Below, one piece after another: positions 22,533-34,599 of a DNA stretch of 64,000 nucleotides. Within the stretch, counting starts at the first letter, position 1; each line of letters begins with the position of its first letter. Position numbers and translations under genes: made by a program. The DNA comes from Sympetrum striolatum. Its lineage: Eukaryota > Arthropoda > Insecta > Odonata > Libellulidae. The notes beneath the pieces are model-generated. The model did no database searches. It saw only the letters and a program-made list of their open reading frames with translations, and was not told the origin of the DNA. Where the stretch lies: the NCBI GenBank assembly GCA_947579665.1, contig OX388343.1, forward strand, positions 105,281,657 through 105,345,656, written 5' to 3'.

Positions 22533-23635
22533 CAATAGAAGTCCGTTATAACGAGAACTGACAAAAATCGGAAAAGTACTTGTTATAGCCGAGTCAAACT
22601 AAGTCCGACCTCTTGAATACAAGAGCAGCCAGTTCGGCAGAATGAAGGGTTTTTAATCCTTACGCTAATGCTTCATAATGCGTAAAAAAGTACGTTCGCG
22701 TCAAAAAATACCGTATTTACTCGAAAATAACGCGCACCCATTTGAGTCTATTTTTTCGCCTCAGAAATTAGGATGTGCGTTAGAATCGACAGCAAACTAG
22801 ATTTTTATCCTAGGCTCACCCTGGTTCCATAAAACTCGTCAAACGTTCCTCCAATCCTCTATCGATTATTTGACTCTATATATGTGTTTATACTGTATCG
22901 ATGTTTGGACTATATACGAAGCTGTAGGCCAATAGTTTTTAATTGAAAGGGAATTAGCTACCCCTAAAAATTTTCAAATGAACGATTTTCAATTGGCACT
23001 TCGTAGGACTTCCGGCGTTGACGACTACCGAAATTTTGTATGCAGTGTATACGTGTATAAATATACGCATATATTAGCGTTTGCCTGTATAGTACAGACG
23101 TATAAGGTGCAGCGACTGGCGTGACCTTATATCTCAAGGGGCGCATTACATTCGCGGGCAAATGATTTTTCTATATCCGACGATCGAATTTCGAGGTGTC
23201 CATTACTTACGATGGCGCGTTATTTTCGAGTTAACGCATACTTTTTATTGATTAATGCGTTATAACGAAACTGCGTCCGCGATTATAGAATGTGGAAAAT
23301 AATTGCTCAATAATCGTCGAAAAATAATGGCGTGTCTTTAGATAATCTTAGTTCATATCAAATTGCTTCCTCGTGATAGTTTTCATTCACACCCTTCATA
23401 AGCAATAATTGAGTCTCGAGGGAGGGGAAAAGTTTACCCTGGGAATCCGAATCTCTCACGACAATTGACGAATGCGAGGTATGCTTCCAGCATGACAAAC
23501 ATAGGAACGTGGCACTCGTTATAACAATACTTCAGAATTCCCCCTATCTTTTTTACAGTGAGACGGACAACGGCCAATAAATCACTCACTATAACGCAAC
23601 TCTCTTTATATGCCGTATATAACGGACTTATACTG
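22533..23635. mobile_element. pogo/Tigger-like non-autonomous DNA element
   Basis: The left end CAATAGAAGTCCGTTATAAC is mirrored by the right end, whose inverse complement begins CAGTATAAGTCCGTTATA. TA flanks both ends (22531-22532 and 23636-23637). GTTATAACG-type terminal repeats with TA target sites resemble pogo/Tigger elements of the Tc1/mariner superfamily. No transposase frame survives. GC content and CpG frequency are higher than in the surroundings. Confidence 0.7.
22709..23241. mobile_element. Second inverted-repeat element nested in the first
   Basis: TACCGTATTTACTCGAAAAT followed by AACGCGC at 22709-22734 pairs with the inverse of GCGCGTTATTTTCGAGTTAA at 23215-23234 and its continuation to 23241. 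About 530 bp with ~30-bp terminal repeats. Its position inside the outer element dates it as the later insertion. Confidence 0.65.
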
Positions 23636-23910
23636 TAGATATTTATCCCCTATTTAATTGACTAAGGCTTTTATAAAACATATTACATTTGATTTCTTCA
23701 ATTTCTATTCCGAAATGTTTTTCATGAATCCCTTCCATGGAATGTCAAGTTAACGATTGTAAGAAGCAAGTTCTTAGACTATCCCCCGCTATGATACTGG
23801 TTGATCTACTGTATGCACTGGTCAACTCTAGGTTCTTTCATTGAATATTGTCTTAAATATTGCCATATAGTATTTTGGTAATTAGAAATGTTTGTGTTTT
23901 TTATCCTCAG

Positions 23911-24176
23911 TCAACAAAAGCGGAGGCCTTGATTCCTTTGGCATTCCTTTCCACTTCCGCTGATATAGGATGAGGTCAAGCAATATTAGCAGGAGATCCT
24001 CGGCAGCTGGGACCTATTGTTATCAGTAAATTAGCCAACCATTTAGGTTTGGGTCAGGCTTTGCTTGCAAGAATTTTGACTACATCTCCGTATTCTCCAG
24101 ATCCTGAATGTTTTCCTGTCAAATCCAGTGGACACCAAAATCCCAGTGTTGTAACACGTCTTATCGTCAATTATAG
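23911..24176 (+). pseudogene. Isolated exon of a MOV10/Armitage-type RNA helicase, with a stop
   Basis: Acceptor TTTTTTATCCTCAG before 23911 and donor GTAAAA at 24177 bound 266 nt. The frame reads STKAEALIPLAFLSTSADIG, an in-frame TGA at 23971-23973, then GQAILAGDPRQLGPIVISKL, GLGQALLARIL, NPSVVTRLIVNYR. This is the helicase domain around motif III (AGDPRQLGP) of the Upf1-like SF1 helicases MOV10, MOV10L1 and Armitage, which act in RNA silencing and the piRNA pathway. The TGA replaces an expected Gly codon by one base. Splice sites are kept, so it arose by DNA duplication rather than retrocopying. No other helicase exon was recognised in the window. Confidence 0.82.
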
Positions 24177-24275
24177 GTAAAAGTTCTTACTTTATCTATA
24201 ATTTCAAATGATATATTGCTCAAGAATTGCTGTAGTGTGACTATAGAAGGATAATTTCTGTAAATTTAGATTTGA

Positions 24276-24411
24276 GTAGTAGTAGTAGAAGTTGTGTTAA
24301 AAGTGCTTCGACAGCTTAGGTCATTTTGCACATTGGCTCCCACCGGGATTCGAACCCGGGACCGCTTTCACCAGAGGCAAACGCGCTGTCCACATGACTA
24401 TCCGAGAGCCC
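24276..24411 (-). mobile_element. tRNA-derived SINE with target-site duplication
   Basis: On the minus strand the head reads GGCTCTCGGATAG... to TCCCGGGTTCGAATCCCGG and GGGAGCC. The 7-bp acceptor pairs (GGCTCTC/GGGAGCC) and the T-arm is perfect (CCGGG-TTCGAAT-CCCGG), with A- and B-box-like sequence. The D and anticodon arms do not fold well, so it is a SINE head rather than a working tRNA. The body contains GACCTAAGCTGTCGAAGCAC and the tail is (CTA)n. It is flanked by 14-bp duplications AAATTTAGA(T/C)TTGA at 24262-24275 and 24412-24425, the mark of LINE-driven insertion. Confidence 0.9.
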
Positions 24412-24502
24412 AAATTTAGACTTGAATTCAAACATATATTTGAAATTAGGAAAGTTTATTTGGAGTTCTTATTTACAATTTCCTGTGCTCATCTTGCATG
24501 TA

Positions 24503-25625
24503 CAGTCATTTGCATAAGTCTGTGGGTATGTTCTGTTGCTGCTCTAGCGGCCAAAGAGTGCACTTAAAATTTCTGTTGGTACTACCTGATTTGCAAGAAG
24601 GAAGGAAATCAGAGGTGGGGGTAAATGCTTTGGAACTAAAGGCGAGTGAGGGGAAATAAGGGGTGACTTCGGAATTTTCTGGGGACCGCATTCGAATAGA
24701 CACAGCGGCTCGCACCATTGGAAAGAACTGGAAATTTTTATTTTTTTGGTCTGTGACTGAGTAAATTTACAGAAAAGAAAGGTATTTCTGTTTTAGCTAG
24801 ACGAGCAACGTTGAGGCAATTGCGAGCGACTTCAGCCTTCAAGCATATTAAATGTGAGTGTCAAAGCTGATATTTTCGCTTCTCAAGCTGCTTTCAGGTT
24901 GAATATTCATCTAAAATGTAGCGGAATAATATTTTTGTTTTACCTTGATTTTGGTTTTATCTTTTTAACTTACAAATTCTTTTCTATTAAATATTACGAT
25001 GCTTAACGTAGACTATAGAAATATCTCACCAACGAAAATATTTTTTTATTTCCTACCCCAATTTAATACCTTTTCCGGAGAAATTTTATAAAAATCTTCT
25101 TCTGGATATATTAATTTCATTGAAGTCATACGCTGTTATTAAAATGAATTTCTATGGAATTGGTCGATTCTTAAAAGATACTAATTTTATAAGTAGTTTA
25201 TCGCGGTTATTTACGAATTCAGCGTTCTGACTGGCGAATTTCCCCATTATATTATTATATCCTCGCGGAATACGAATATGGAGACATAAGAATAAGGGAT
25301 CTGTCATTCCTGATGAATATCGGAATGAATGAAATACGGAGGATTTTTTGAATAATTTTATATTCAGTGATACATCCTTCAACCTTTATTGTGCTCTGCT
25401 GTCGCCTTCCCATGGAATGTACCAGTTTTTTGAATACACCTGAACGCCGCGCAGGAGAGCTCCAGAATCTGGATCTCAGAGATCTGGACTCCAGATTCCT
25501 GATGTGCTTCTCCAGAGACGCAGGAGGCACTGGCTATCTGCCGTCCACTATTGCATAAAAATTCCCCGTAAATTTTCAATGTGATTTAAATCTGGGGAAC
25601 GTCCAAGCCAACGAAGAACTTATAT
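24503..25625 (-). pseudogene. Tc1/mariner element relic with C-terminal transposase fragment
   Basis: Minus-strand frames give RWLGRSPDLNHIENLRG (25612-25563), the conserved region around the last catalytic acid of Tc1 transposases, and after a frame change VFKKLVHSMGRRQQSTIKVE and GCITEYK (about 25443-25358), the usual transposase C-terminus. Between them sits a segment rich in AGATCTCTGAGATC-type symmetry. TACAGTCATTTGCATAAG at 24501 looks like a terminal repeat with its TA target. The N-terminal two thirds of the transposase and the other end are missing. Confidence 0.8.
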
Positions 25626-25629
25626 ATTG

Positions 25630-27460
25630 AGTTGATAATTTTTTTTGACGCTCTTTTTTCAAATACCAAAAAATCCCCTTTCATCTTTATTTACCAATTA
25701 CATATAAATTACATTTTAAGTTTTTGATCATTAGATTCATTCTCAACCTAATGCACATAATCATTTTATTATTCTTGAAATATTTTTTGTGTTTTATCTT
25801 GTTTTATGCTGCAATTTTTGCAATTTAGAATTAGTAATATTTGTGAAGATGTTTCATTTGATTTGATTGCTTGTAGTGAATATGTATTTCCCCCATGTAT
25901 TTTCTGCACTGCCAAGATATTTGTAACCTCTCTACCCAGCGTTAATTTTATTTTTATCCTTCTATTTTCTTCGTATTGGTTTAGCCTTTCTTTATATTCA
26001 ATTCAATTTCAAAATATATATTAATGTTATCTAGTAACAATTTTTACGCTTCAGAATATTCGAGAAACAGAAGAAAACCACCTACAAGCTTCACACACTA
26101 TATCAGTATGTCTCTTTTCTTTCCTTTAAAATTTTTCTCTATCTTTCCCTTCAAGAAAATGAAAAAAATCAAGTGAGTGAATCCACCTTGGCCTCACTTA
26201 TTTAATCACTCTACATCATTCGCTATAAAGCATCCAATCTCACCGTCAGTCTATGTTAACATAATTTTCTTCAATCTTTCTCCTCATTTATCTCTCATGT
26301 AAACAGGATTCTTGATAAAGGTCTCTATTGCCCATTATACGTAAATTGGCGTCATATACCACTCACGCATGGCAATGTAATTGAAGGTAACGAAGACCGC
26401 TTAAGATGCTTTTCAGGAGACTCAATGATAACCACTATATAAGCGGGATATGACAACCTAAATCTTTCAACGTTGGAAAATGAAAGGGAAAATTTAAATT
26501 GGCTATGATGTTAAAATAAGTACTCTAAACCTCAAACCGAAAAGAGTCATTCTTTATTTTGCTTTATTTTCACAGATTAGAGGTTGTCTTATTGTCATAT
26601 TATTAAGATTGGTCTTCTTTTTAAACAAATAGTGCGCCTTCTTTTGTCACTTTAATATTGCATTTTCACTCTACAAAGAACAAATGTCTATTTTATAGAA
26701 AATTAGGGAACAGGAACGAATGTTTTAGCTGCAGTGCTATTGCAACTCTCGTGAGTGCCGTCACAATGCAAGATATATTCGAGAGTTGGCATAACAGATA
26801 TAGATAAATTAAACAACATTCTATCAAATGCGAAGGAAGATGGGCTTAGCGGGATGCGGTGCATTTGGGTATTACTCCCAAATGCGGTGTATTTGGGAGA
26901 AATACGTCTTATAAGTGGTTAGCGTCTTACGTAATTTTTTACCATGTGATTCGTGTGATGGAGAACATGCAAAGAGAGATAGATCCTAAGCTTGAGTGTT
27001 TGACGGTTTGACTGTATATTCATACATGGATACTTCTACGGATATATTCATACCTATATAGGATACAATCTCTGAGCCTTAACCAAAAGTTTCATTGACC
27101 CCGCGTTTTTCTTTTCAAATAAACCCTAACATGAGACCCCAGGAAAAAGGGGATATGGATCCTTCCTAGATTGGATCTATCACAGACCCAAAATATCGTT
27201 TATTTCCAAATAACAGTATATTTTTGAGAGTTTTAGAAACTTTTGAGATAGTTCCATTAAGTAAGGTAAATAAATAATAAACTAAATAAATAAGTAAATT
27301 GAAAATCAATATTTCTTTAGTAGATATGGTTCTCTATTGTATACTGCTGAAACGTCCTCCAAAATTATACTTAGTTCAAAGCTAACTTCGCAGAAAATTC
27401 TTCCGTAGTAAAAGCATTGTAGCGAATTTCAAGATTGTTTTAGCAGGTTTCGAAAAACAG
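25630..27460. other. AT-rich intergenic DNA
   Basis: No gene recognised. A 72-codon hydrophobic frame at 25806-26024 has no start context or family match. A small repeat at about 26850-26905 has GATGCGGTG(C/T)ATTTGGG twice, with a CCCAAAT hairpin between. Confidence 0.6.
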
Positions 27461-27464
27461 CTTG

Positions 27465-29090
27465 ACCCTCTCCATTCCCAACCTCTCCATTCCCTACCTC
27501 TCCCTACCCACCCTCTCCCTTCCCACCCTCACCCTATTCACCCTCTCCCTTCCCACCCTCTCCCTTCCCTCCCTCTCCACCCCCTCCCTACCCACCCTCT
27601 CCCTTCCCACCCTCTCCCTTCCCTCCCTCTCCCTTCCCACCCTCTACCTTCCCACCCTCTCCCTTCCCATCCTCTCCCTTCCCTCCCTCTCCCTTCCCAC
27701 CCTCTCCCTTCCCATCCTATCCCTTCCCTCCCTCTCCCTTCCCTCCCTCTCCCTTCCCACCCTCTCCTTCCCACCCTCTCCCTTCCCATCCTCTCCCTCC
27801 CTTCCCTCTCCCTTCCCACCCTCTCCCTACCCACCCTCTCCCTTCCCTCACTCTCCCTTCCCTCCCTCTCCCTTCCCACCCTCTCCCTTCCCATCCTCTC
27901 CCTTCCCTCCCTCTCCCTTCCCTCCCTCTCCCTACCCTCCCTCTCCCTTCCCACCCTCTCCCTTCCCACCCTCTCCCTTCCCACCCTCTACCTTCCCACC
28001 CTCTCCCTTCCCATCCTCTCCCTTCCCTCCCTCTCCCTTCCCACCCTCTACCTTCCCACCCTCTCCCTTCCCATCCTCTCCCTTCCCTCCCTCTCCCTTC
28101 CCTCCCTCTCTCTACCCACCCTCTCCCTTCCCACCCTCACCCTACCCAACCTCTCCATTCCCACCCTCTCCCTTCCCACCCTCTCTCTAGCCACCCTCTC
28201 TCTTCCCACCCTCTCCCTTCTCACCCTCTCCCTTCCCGCCCTCTCCCTTCCCATCCTCTACCTTCCCACCCTCTCCCTTCCCATCCTCTCCCTCCCTTCC
28301 CTCTCCCTACCCACTCTCTCCATTCCCTCCCTCTCCCTTCCCACCCTCTCCCTTCCCATCCTCTCCCTACCCTCCCTCTCCCTCCCTTCCCTCTCCCTTC
28401 CCACCCTCTCCCTTCCCACCCTCTCCCTTCCCGCCCTCTCCCTTCCCACCCTCTCCCTACCCACCCTCTCCCTTCCCTCACTCTCCCTTCCCACCCTCTC
28501 CCTTCCCTCCCTCTCCCTTCCCACCCTCTCCCTTCCCATCCTCTCCCTTCCCTCCCTCTCCCTTCCCTCCCTCTCCCTACCCTCCCTCTCCCTTCCCACA
28601 CTCTCCCTACCCACCCTCTCCCTTCCCTCTCTCTACCTTCCCACCCTCTCCCTTTTCACCCTCTCCCTTCCCTCCCTCTCCCTTCCCACCCTCTCCCTTC
28701 CCATCCTCCCTCTCCCTTCCCTCCCTCTCCCTACCCTCCCTCTCCCTTCCCACCCTCTCCCTACCCACCCTCTCCCTTCCCTCTCTCTACCTTCCCACCC
28801 TCTCCCTTCCCATCCTCTCCCTTCCCATCCTCTCCCTTTCCTCCCTCTCTCTACCCACCCTCTCCCTTCCCACCCTCACCCTACCCAACCTCTCCATTCC
28901 CACCCTCTCCCTTCCCACCCTCTCTCTAGCCACCCTCTCTCTTCCCACCCTCTCTCTAGCCACCCTCTCCCTTCCCACCCTCTCCCTTCTCACCCTCTAC
29001 CTTCCCACCCTCTTCTTTCCACCCTCTCCCTTCCCGCCCTCTCCCTTCCCATCCTCTACCTTCCCACCCTCTCCCTTCCCACCCTCTCCC
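27465..29090. repeat. 15-bp pyrimidine minisatellite, about 107 units
   Basis: The unit is close to CCCTCTCCCTTCCCA, with variants (CCATCC, CCTCCC, CTCTAC). The plus strand is almost purely C/T with single A bases; the minus strand is GGG runs split by AA, AGA or T. Because 15 is a multiple of 3, long open frames appear on both strands (up to 242 codons of Leu/Ser/Pro/Thr), but they are by-products. Longer blocks recur: the stretch near 28,081-28,240 returns near 28,830-29,000 with the same rare variants (CTCTCTAGCCACC). Confidence 0.95.
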
Positions 29091-29900
29091 TTGACACCCT
29101 CTTATATCGCACTCCAATTTTTTTTACCCTCCCCCTTCCCTCCTTCCTTTCACTTACACCTCACTTCTTTCTATCCCTCCCTTAATCAACTTCCTCCATC
29201 CTACCTTCTCTCCCTCCTCAACATGAGATTTATTCAGATGAAAAGTAACAGCAATACAATGAAAAGTTACAGAATATATAAATGATACATCATCCTGCCT
29301 TACATATCATTAGAAGTCTATACATACTACAATAGTTATTTAGGTTCAGGTTTTTAGGTCATTTTATATTTTTATTATATATATATTTCAAGTAATAGGA
29401 AACAATACAAGTTCTGGCCTTACAATTTTTAAAGTATACATGATTGAAAATGTATTTAGGCTCGAAAAAATATTAATATTTAATTTTTTATTCATCTTAC
29501 GTGTTATATATAAAGATGTGCATAGATCAATAAACAAATTCAATCTCTAAAGATTGAATAAACACCGAAGAGATACACAAAACATAAACTTTCAAAAATA
29601 ATTTTTACCTTGCATCATCATTAGTCATATTGAAGATTAAAAGTTGAAAAAGTTTCAAATTGTATACATGGATAAAGATTCACCGAATTTTTCAGTTGGT
29701 TGTTCATTAAATAGTTTAGAATGTAATTATATGACTAGAATGTGCACTGTACTGGGAAACTTCAGTTCACTTCAAAAGTCACGGATTTTATTTCACAAAG
29801 AAGTTTATATTTTATTCTTCCCAATCTTAAATTGGCCACGATGCCGTCCCACGCCGTAGCAACACAACTTCTTCCTCGACGCCGTCCTTCGAGAAAAATA
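29091..29900. other. AT-rich spacer
   Basis: Pyrimidine-rich edge of the minisatellite, then featureless AT-rich DNA. A small duplication of GCCGTCC with flanks lies near 29,842-29,890. Confidence 0.6.
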
Positions 29901-29989
29901 ATATCTGTATGATTCACCAAAAACGAAACTTAGTCACGACACACAAACATTTATTAAAACATTATTTCATAAACAGAAACCCTATGTTA

Positions 29990-31190
29990 ATTAATAGAAC
30001 GCGCCAACTATCATACTTGGATGTGAGTAGTATTAACATTAGATTCATATTTACTCATTGTATTTTGAGTTCCATCCCTGGACCGAATATCCATCCTCAG
30101 TATCTCTGCGGTACTAATCTGCTCTTCCATGATGGAGAAATGATGCGACCATATATGAATAGAATATATAAAAAAGGAAATGGAATAGTAATTCGAAAAC
30201 AATTAACACCAGGTTAATCCAAAAATACGCACTTTGTAGCATAATTAAATAGGAATAGCAAAAATATTAGATTTATATTATAGAATCGGAGTAGTAATAA
30301 CATTAGATTCAATTTGTACTTAACGTATTCTGTGTTCTTTCCATCCACCGAATTACTCTCCACAGCATTTCTGCATTCCTACTCTCGCCCTTCCATGATG
30401 CAGAAAAGTTCCGAGCGTATTTCTGAAGGATGAATTTAAAAATAATTAATAAAATATTATCTCCAAAACAAAAACACTACGTTAATTAAAAAGAAGGTAC
30501 TATCTATCATACTTGAACATGAATACTAATGATATTTGATTCAAGTTATACTCATTGTATTTTGGATTCCATCCCTGGACCGAATTTCTCTCCTCGATAT
30601 CTCTGCGCTCCTCATCGGCTCTTCCATAATGGAGAAATGATGTGAGGGTGTTTTCAAGAAATAAATGAAGTATTATTTGGAAAACATCAAACAATATGTT
30701 AATCTAAATATACGCACTACTGATCATACTCAAAAACGAATAGCAGAAATGTTTTATTCCTTTTGTACTTATTGTATTTAGTGTTCCATCCCTGAACTGA
30801 ATATCTCTCCTCCGTATCTCTGTGTTCCTACTCCGCTCTTCCAAGATATAGGAAAGTTGAGAGTGTGATTCTAAAGAAAAAATAAGGAAACAGTTAATAA
30901 AATAACAATTTGAAAACAAAAAACCTGTATTAATCCAAAATACTAATATAATAGTAATAATAACAATCATAATAAAGTACTCTTCACTCAATAATTTGTT
31001 AGAGTATAGGGTCTATTTGATTATATACTTTACTTAGTACTTACTAAGTTATTACTTTAGTATTGAATATAAACTTTACCGTACATTTTATTCAAATTAT
31101 ACTCAATGTTTTCTATTTTCCATCCATAGATCAATTATCTCTACGCAGCATCGCTGCCCTCCTTGTCGCTTGATGTGTCAGACCGTTGAG
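29990..31190 (-). repeat. Five degenerate exon-like cassettes, minus strand
   Basis: TTCCATCC(C/A)TGGAnCGAAT recurs at about 30072, 30337, 30566, 30783 and 31115 (spacing 217-332 bp). On the minus strand each block reads into CAGGGATGGAA and then a GT at a constant place (GTAAAT, GTATAA or GTACAA). Two units have good acceptors (TTTTTTCTTTAG before 30870; ATCCTTCAG near 30424). Three units share one open frame: IMEEQISTAEILRMDIRSRD, IMEEPMRSAEISRREIRSRD and ILEERSRNTEIRRRDIQFRD. The unit at 30337 has a stop in that frame. Similarity at protein level among units that differ in DNA suggests a once-coding exon. Confidence 0.6.
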
Positions 31191-31250
31191 GAATACCGGA
31201 AAAAATAATATAACTGATCACGCGAGTAATATTACCCCTCCTTTATGTTG

Positions 31251-31378
31251 TAGTACTAGTAATATTGTTGAAAGTGTTTCGACAGGTCTTTCCGCGAATT
31301 TGTTCCCATTGGGAATCGAACCAGGGACCACTTTTACCAAAGAAAAACGCGCAGTCATCATGACTATCCGGGAGCCTC
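31251..31378 (-). mobile_element. Second, older SINE copy of the 24.3-kb family
   Basis: The minus strand reads GGCTCCCGGATAGTCATGAT, GCGCGTTTTTC, GGTCCCTGGTTCGATTCCCA, then GACCTGTCGAAACACTTTCA and a TACTA-type tail. Same order of blocks as the copy at 24276-24411, with more substitutions. It lies between exon-like cassettes. Confidence 0.8.
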
Positions 31379-34300
31379 CCCCCCTCCAAAACTCAAATAT
31401 CTCGCTTATTTATTTAATATTCTGAAAATACCATTTAAAAATAATTAAACTATATGGAGCAATCGCAAGATGTCGCTTGATAATTCTTGTTTGAACGCTA
31501 TGTGGGAATCACTCCACAGAAGCCGAAATAAATCATCCAAAAGAGAGAGAATTCACTTCCTCGGAACTTGAGAAAGAAAGAAGCCCAACTTAATTTAGTA
31601 GTTACAGAGAATATTGTAAAAAGAAAGATACATAATCTGAAAAATATCTACAAAAAACAATAAAACCTGCTCATTTATTGCTAATTTAAAATCTCTATTT
31701 GAATCCAATAAAAATGTCAAAGCAAAATGATATATCGTTAGTAAATGAATAAGCAAGATGCTTAAAATGATAACTAATCATCAATTAAAATTTTTCAGAA
31801 CTTCCGTTAAAAGAATAGTAGAAAGTATTTACTTAAGTCTTTGGAATATATTATGAATGATCATATCCGAAATTCAACTCCAGTAGTACAGTTGAAGACA
31901 AAACGCTGTGATAGCAAACATCTGAAACAGAAGTTAATTTAAATATTAAGAATTCATAACTGATAGTAACTCAGGATTCTAAGGTGAAAATAAAAATCTT
32001 AATTTTTAGAGAGAATCAGTGTGTACCTCTTATTTAAGAATAATACGCAAGCTAAATTTTAATCTTATATTGATAGAGAGCTATTCAGAAAGAAATCATT
32101 TGAACGATAACGAATCGAAAAAAACAAGTTAAGATTCAAATATAAACCCCATTGATATGGCATCAACTATTGACATCCGTTACTAACCCCGAATTCATTT
32201 CATAAAACATTACGTAACGTTTTCTATCTCTCTGTTTTTATTATTTATAAATTATAAAAAAATAAAATTCTGATTAAGATCTCATAAAGCTTACTCTCAT
32301 GAAAAATGCATTAAACGATCACTGCTCGTATGATAAAATTGGAGCGTTTATCCAGCTTCTTCCTCTACACGACCGTTGAAAGTATCGGCTAAAATAATTT
32401 AGTAATATTACTAGTAATTATATCCGATATTCTTGACGGATTGCACCAATAAGAGGACAAATCTTAGACTTTCATTGAATTTTAAAATAATACCTTCAAA
32501 CTGCCTTCCTGAAAATGAAGACTCGAAAACTAAAATAATATTTCACTGATTCTACACAAGTGAATATATATTCATTATTCAAGAACTACATTTTTGGCGA
32601 TCTTGAATTGATTTATGAAATAACCGAGGGAAGATGGAAATCTTCCTCCTAAGGGATGGATGATACAGTAATGATGGACGGTAAAATTAAATTTTGAATT
32701 TAAATAAATATCCATTTGATTTGATTTCAGATAATAGTGTTCATATATTATAATCACCACCGAAATAAGATTTAGTCAAGAGCAAAACAATTCAATATAA
32801 ATTAAATAGATATTGTAAAATTTATATTAATTTTTAAATCCTTGATAATAATCCGCGTAGATTTCTCGTCTCCCCCGGGTTACGTTATGACTCATAGTTA
32901 AATAACTTCAGCCATATATCTAATTATGCTAATATTTTTTATGAAAAGACTCGAATAAAAAAATTAAATATTATATGCAAATATTGTTTTATATCATGTG
33001 AAAGCCTGGCAATAATGAAACGGGACAAAGTGAGCATCGATCTGCGAATTTGAATCGGACGTAATTTTATAAGGATTACTAAAGCATTGATGTCATTATA
33101 GTAGAAACGCAAAAAAACCATCGAATTTCCGAGAAATATTCATTTTATACAAACAATAACTCTTATTTCATTTCCTTTTTAACTGTGGAATATCTCTCCA
33201 AGGTAATGAGATGAGTACACACTAATGTTATGATACGTAGCTAGCAATAGTATTTACTCTGACAAGAGAAAATAATGCAATAGTATCATACTTTTTATTA
33301 TACTACACAATAAAATTCCAGAATGTAGTACTTCATCAATGCTTCCTTCGATGGAACATCTTAGGACGCAACTTAATCAAAAACAATCAAGTCCTCTTAT
33401 AGAAAGTATAAGTATAGTAAGTATTGCTCAGTTACCACGATTATGATCTGGTTGACGTTCTCATCCAAATGAATTACTCTCAAAGGTATTTGATTTTCAA
33501 CTGGTCCGAATTTGGATTGGGTTATGATAAACTTTTTAAACTTCATTTCACTAAGTAAACAAGAACGATAAGGAGAGGCTAGAGATATTAAGTTTCCTAC
33601 TTTAACAGTGCCCATCCGAGTGATAATTAGTTAACTTGAACAACATATTAACTCAGTACATGAGGATGATATTTCTTAACGTTTATACGCTTATCCTTGT
33701 TTATGCTATAGTCTACGTGATACTATGAAATGTACTTTAAATTCCTTGGTTCGTCAGTAGTTGGTAATAGATCACCTCGAACAATGAAAACCAAAGCGAA
33801 ATAATCCAAGGTCGTTGAAACAAAAAATCGAGAAAAACATATCTCTTCACAAAATATTGCTCGCAAATTTTGAAAAGAATATAACCGAAAAATTAACGGA
33901 AAGGGAAAGCTAAATCATCCTTGTATATATATGCAAGTAACTCTCACTTCTCTTTACAGAGATTTAGAACGGGGCGGGAAAGCAAAAGTTCATGCTAATG
34001 ACTCACGAAGCAAAGCATCAAGGTTAATCGAAAAATATCATGGCTCTCGAAATGATGCGCTCAACTATGACTAGTTCAGTGATAGCGCAATATCAACGAC
34101 TGCCGATGAATAACATCTTAGAATGTTTATAAACTTCTGGTTAATACCTTATATCAATAACTGTCATCGTGGAATGGTATGGCTGTTGCTAGTAAGACCT
34201 GTTACCTTTTCCTTTTATAGATATTAAGAGTAAACGCGAAAAGGTATGCGTTTATTAGTGTCTTATGGAGAAATGGACCATAACTAAATGTAGTAGGTAG

Positions 34301-34599
34301 GAAAGGAAAAAAAAATTGAAAGAGATGCTAAGAATTGTGATGTTCTGCAGCACAGGTTCATAATATACAAGAACGATATCCTATGAAAGAATTTAAGAAT
34401 ATAGTTTAAGAAATAGTATGAATATGAAATTACACTCTAATAGAGATGAATCTTAATTGTTTACTGTTTAATTATAAGGTATGAAATTATTATAATTCTA
34501 TTAGTTCACCATTATTACTAAATATCGAGGATAAAGAAAATCACGAATTGGTCTCGAAACCAGGAGATGAGGTGCTCCCCATTAAAGAAAGAAATAAGA
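31379..34599. other. Diverged spacer, possibly old cassette remnants
   Basis: No recognised gene. Minus-strand acceptor-like sites followed by short blocks occur (TTATTTTAG near 32,390), and a 72-codon minus frame lies at 33397-33615, but nothing aligns convincingly with the neighbouring units. Confidence 0.5.

Noticed and set aside
24339..24411. Functional tRNA gene on the minus strand
   Set aside because: The acceptor and T-arm pair well, but the D and anticodon arms do not, and a body, tail and target duplication show it is a SINE head.
25367..25579. Short frames on both strands around 25.4-25.6 kb as separate genes
   Set aside because: The minus frames are pieces of the Tc1 transposase C-terminus; the plus frame is a shadow.
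27462..28190. 242-codon frame rich in Leu, Ser, Pro and Thr (and Arg/Glu/Gly frames on the other strand)
   Set aside because: Translation of the 15-bp minisatellite. The unit is a multiple of three, so open frames arise on both strands without selection.
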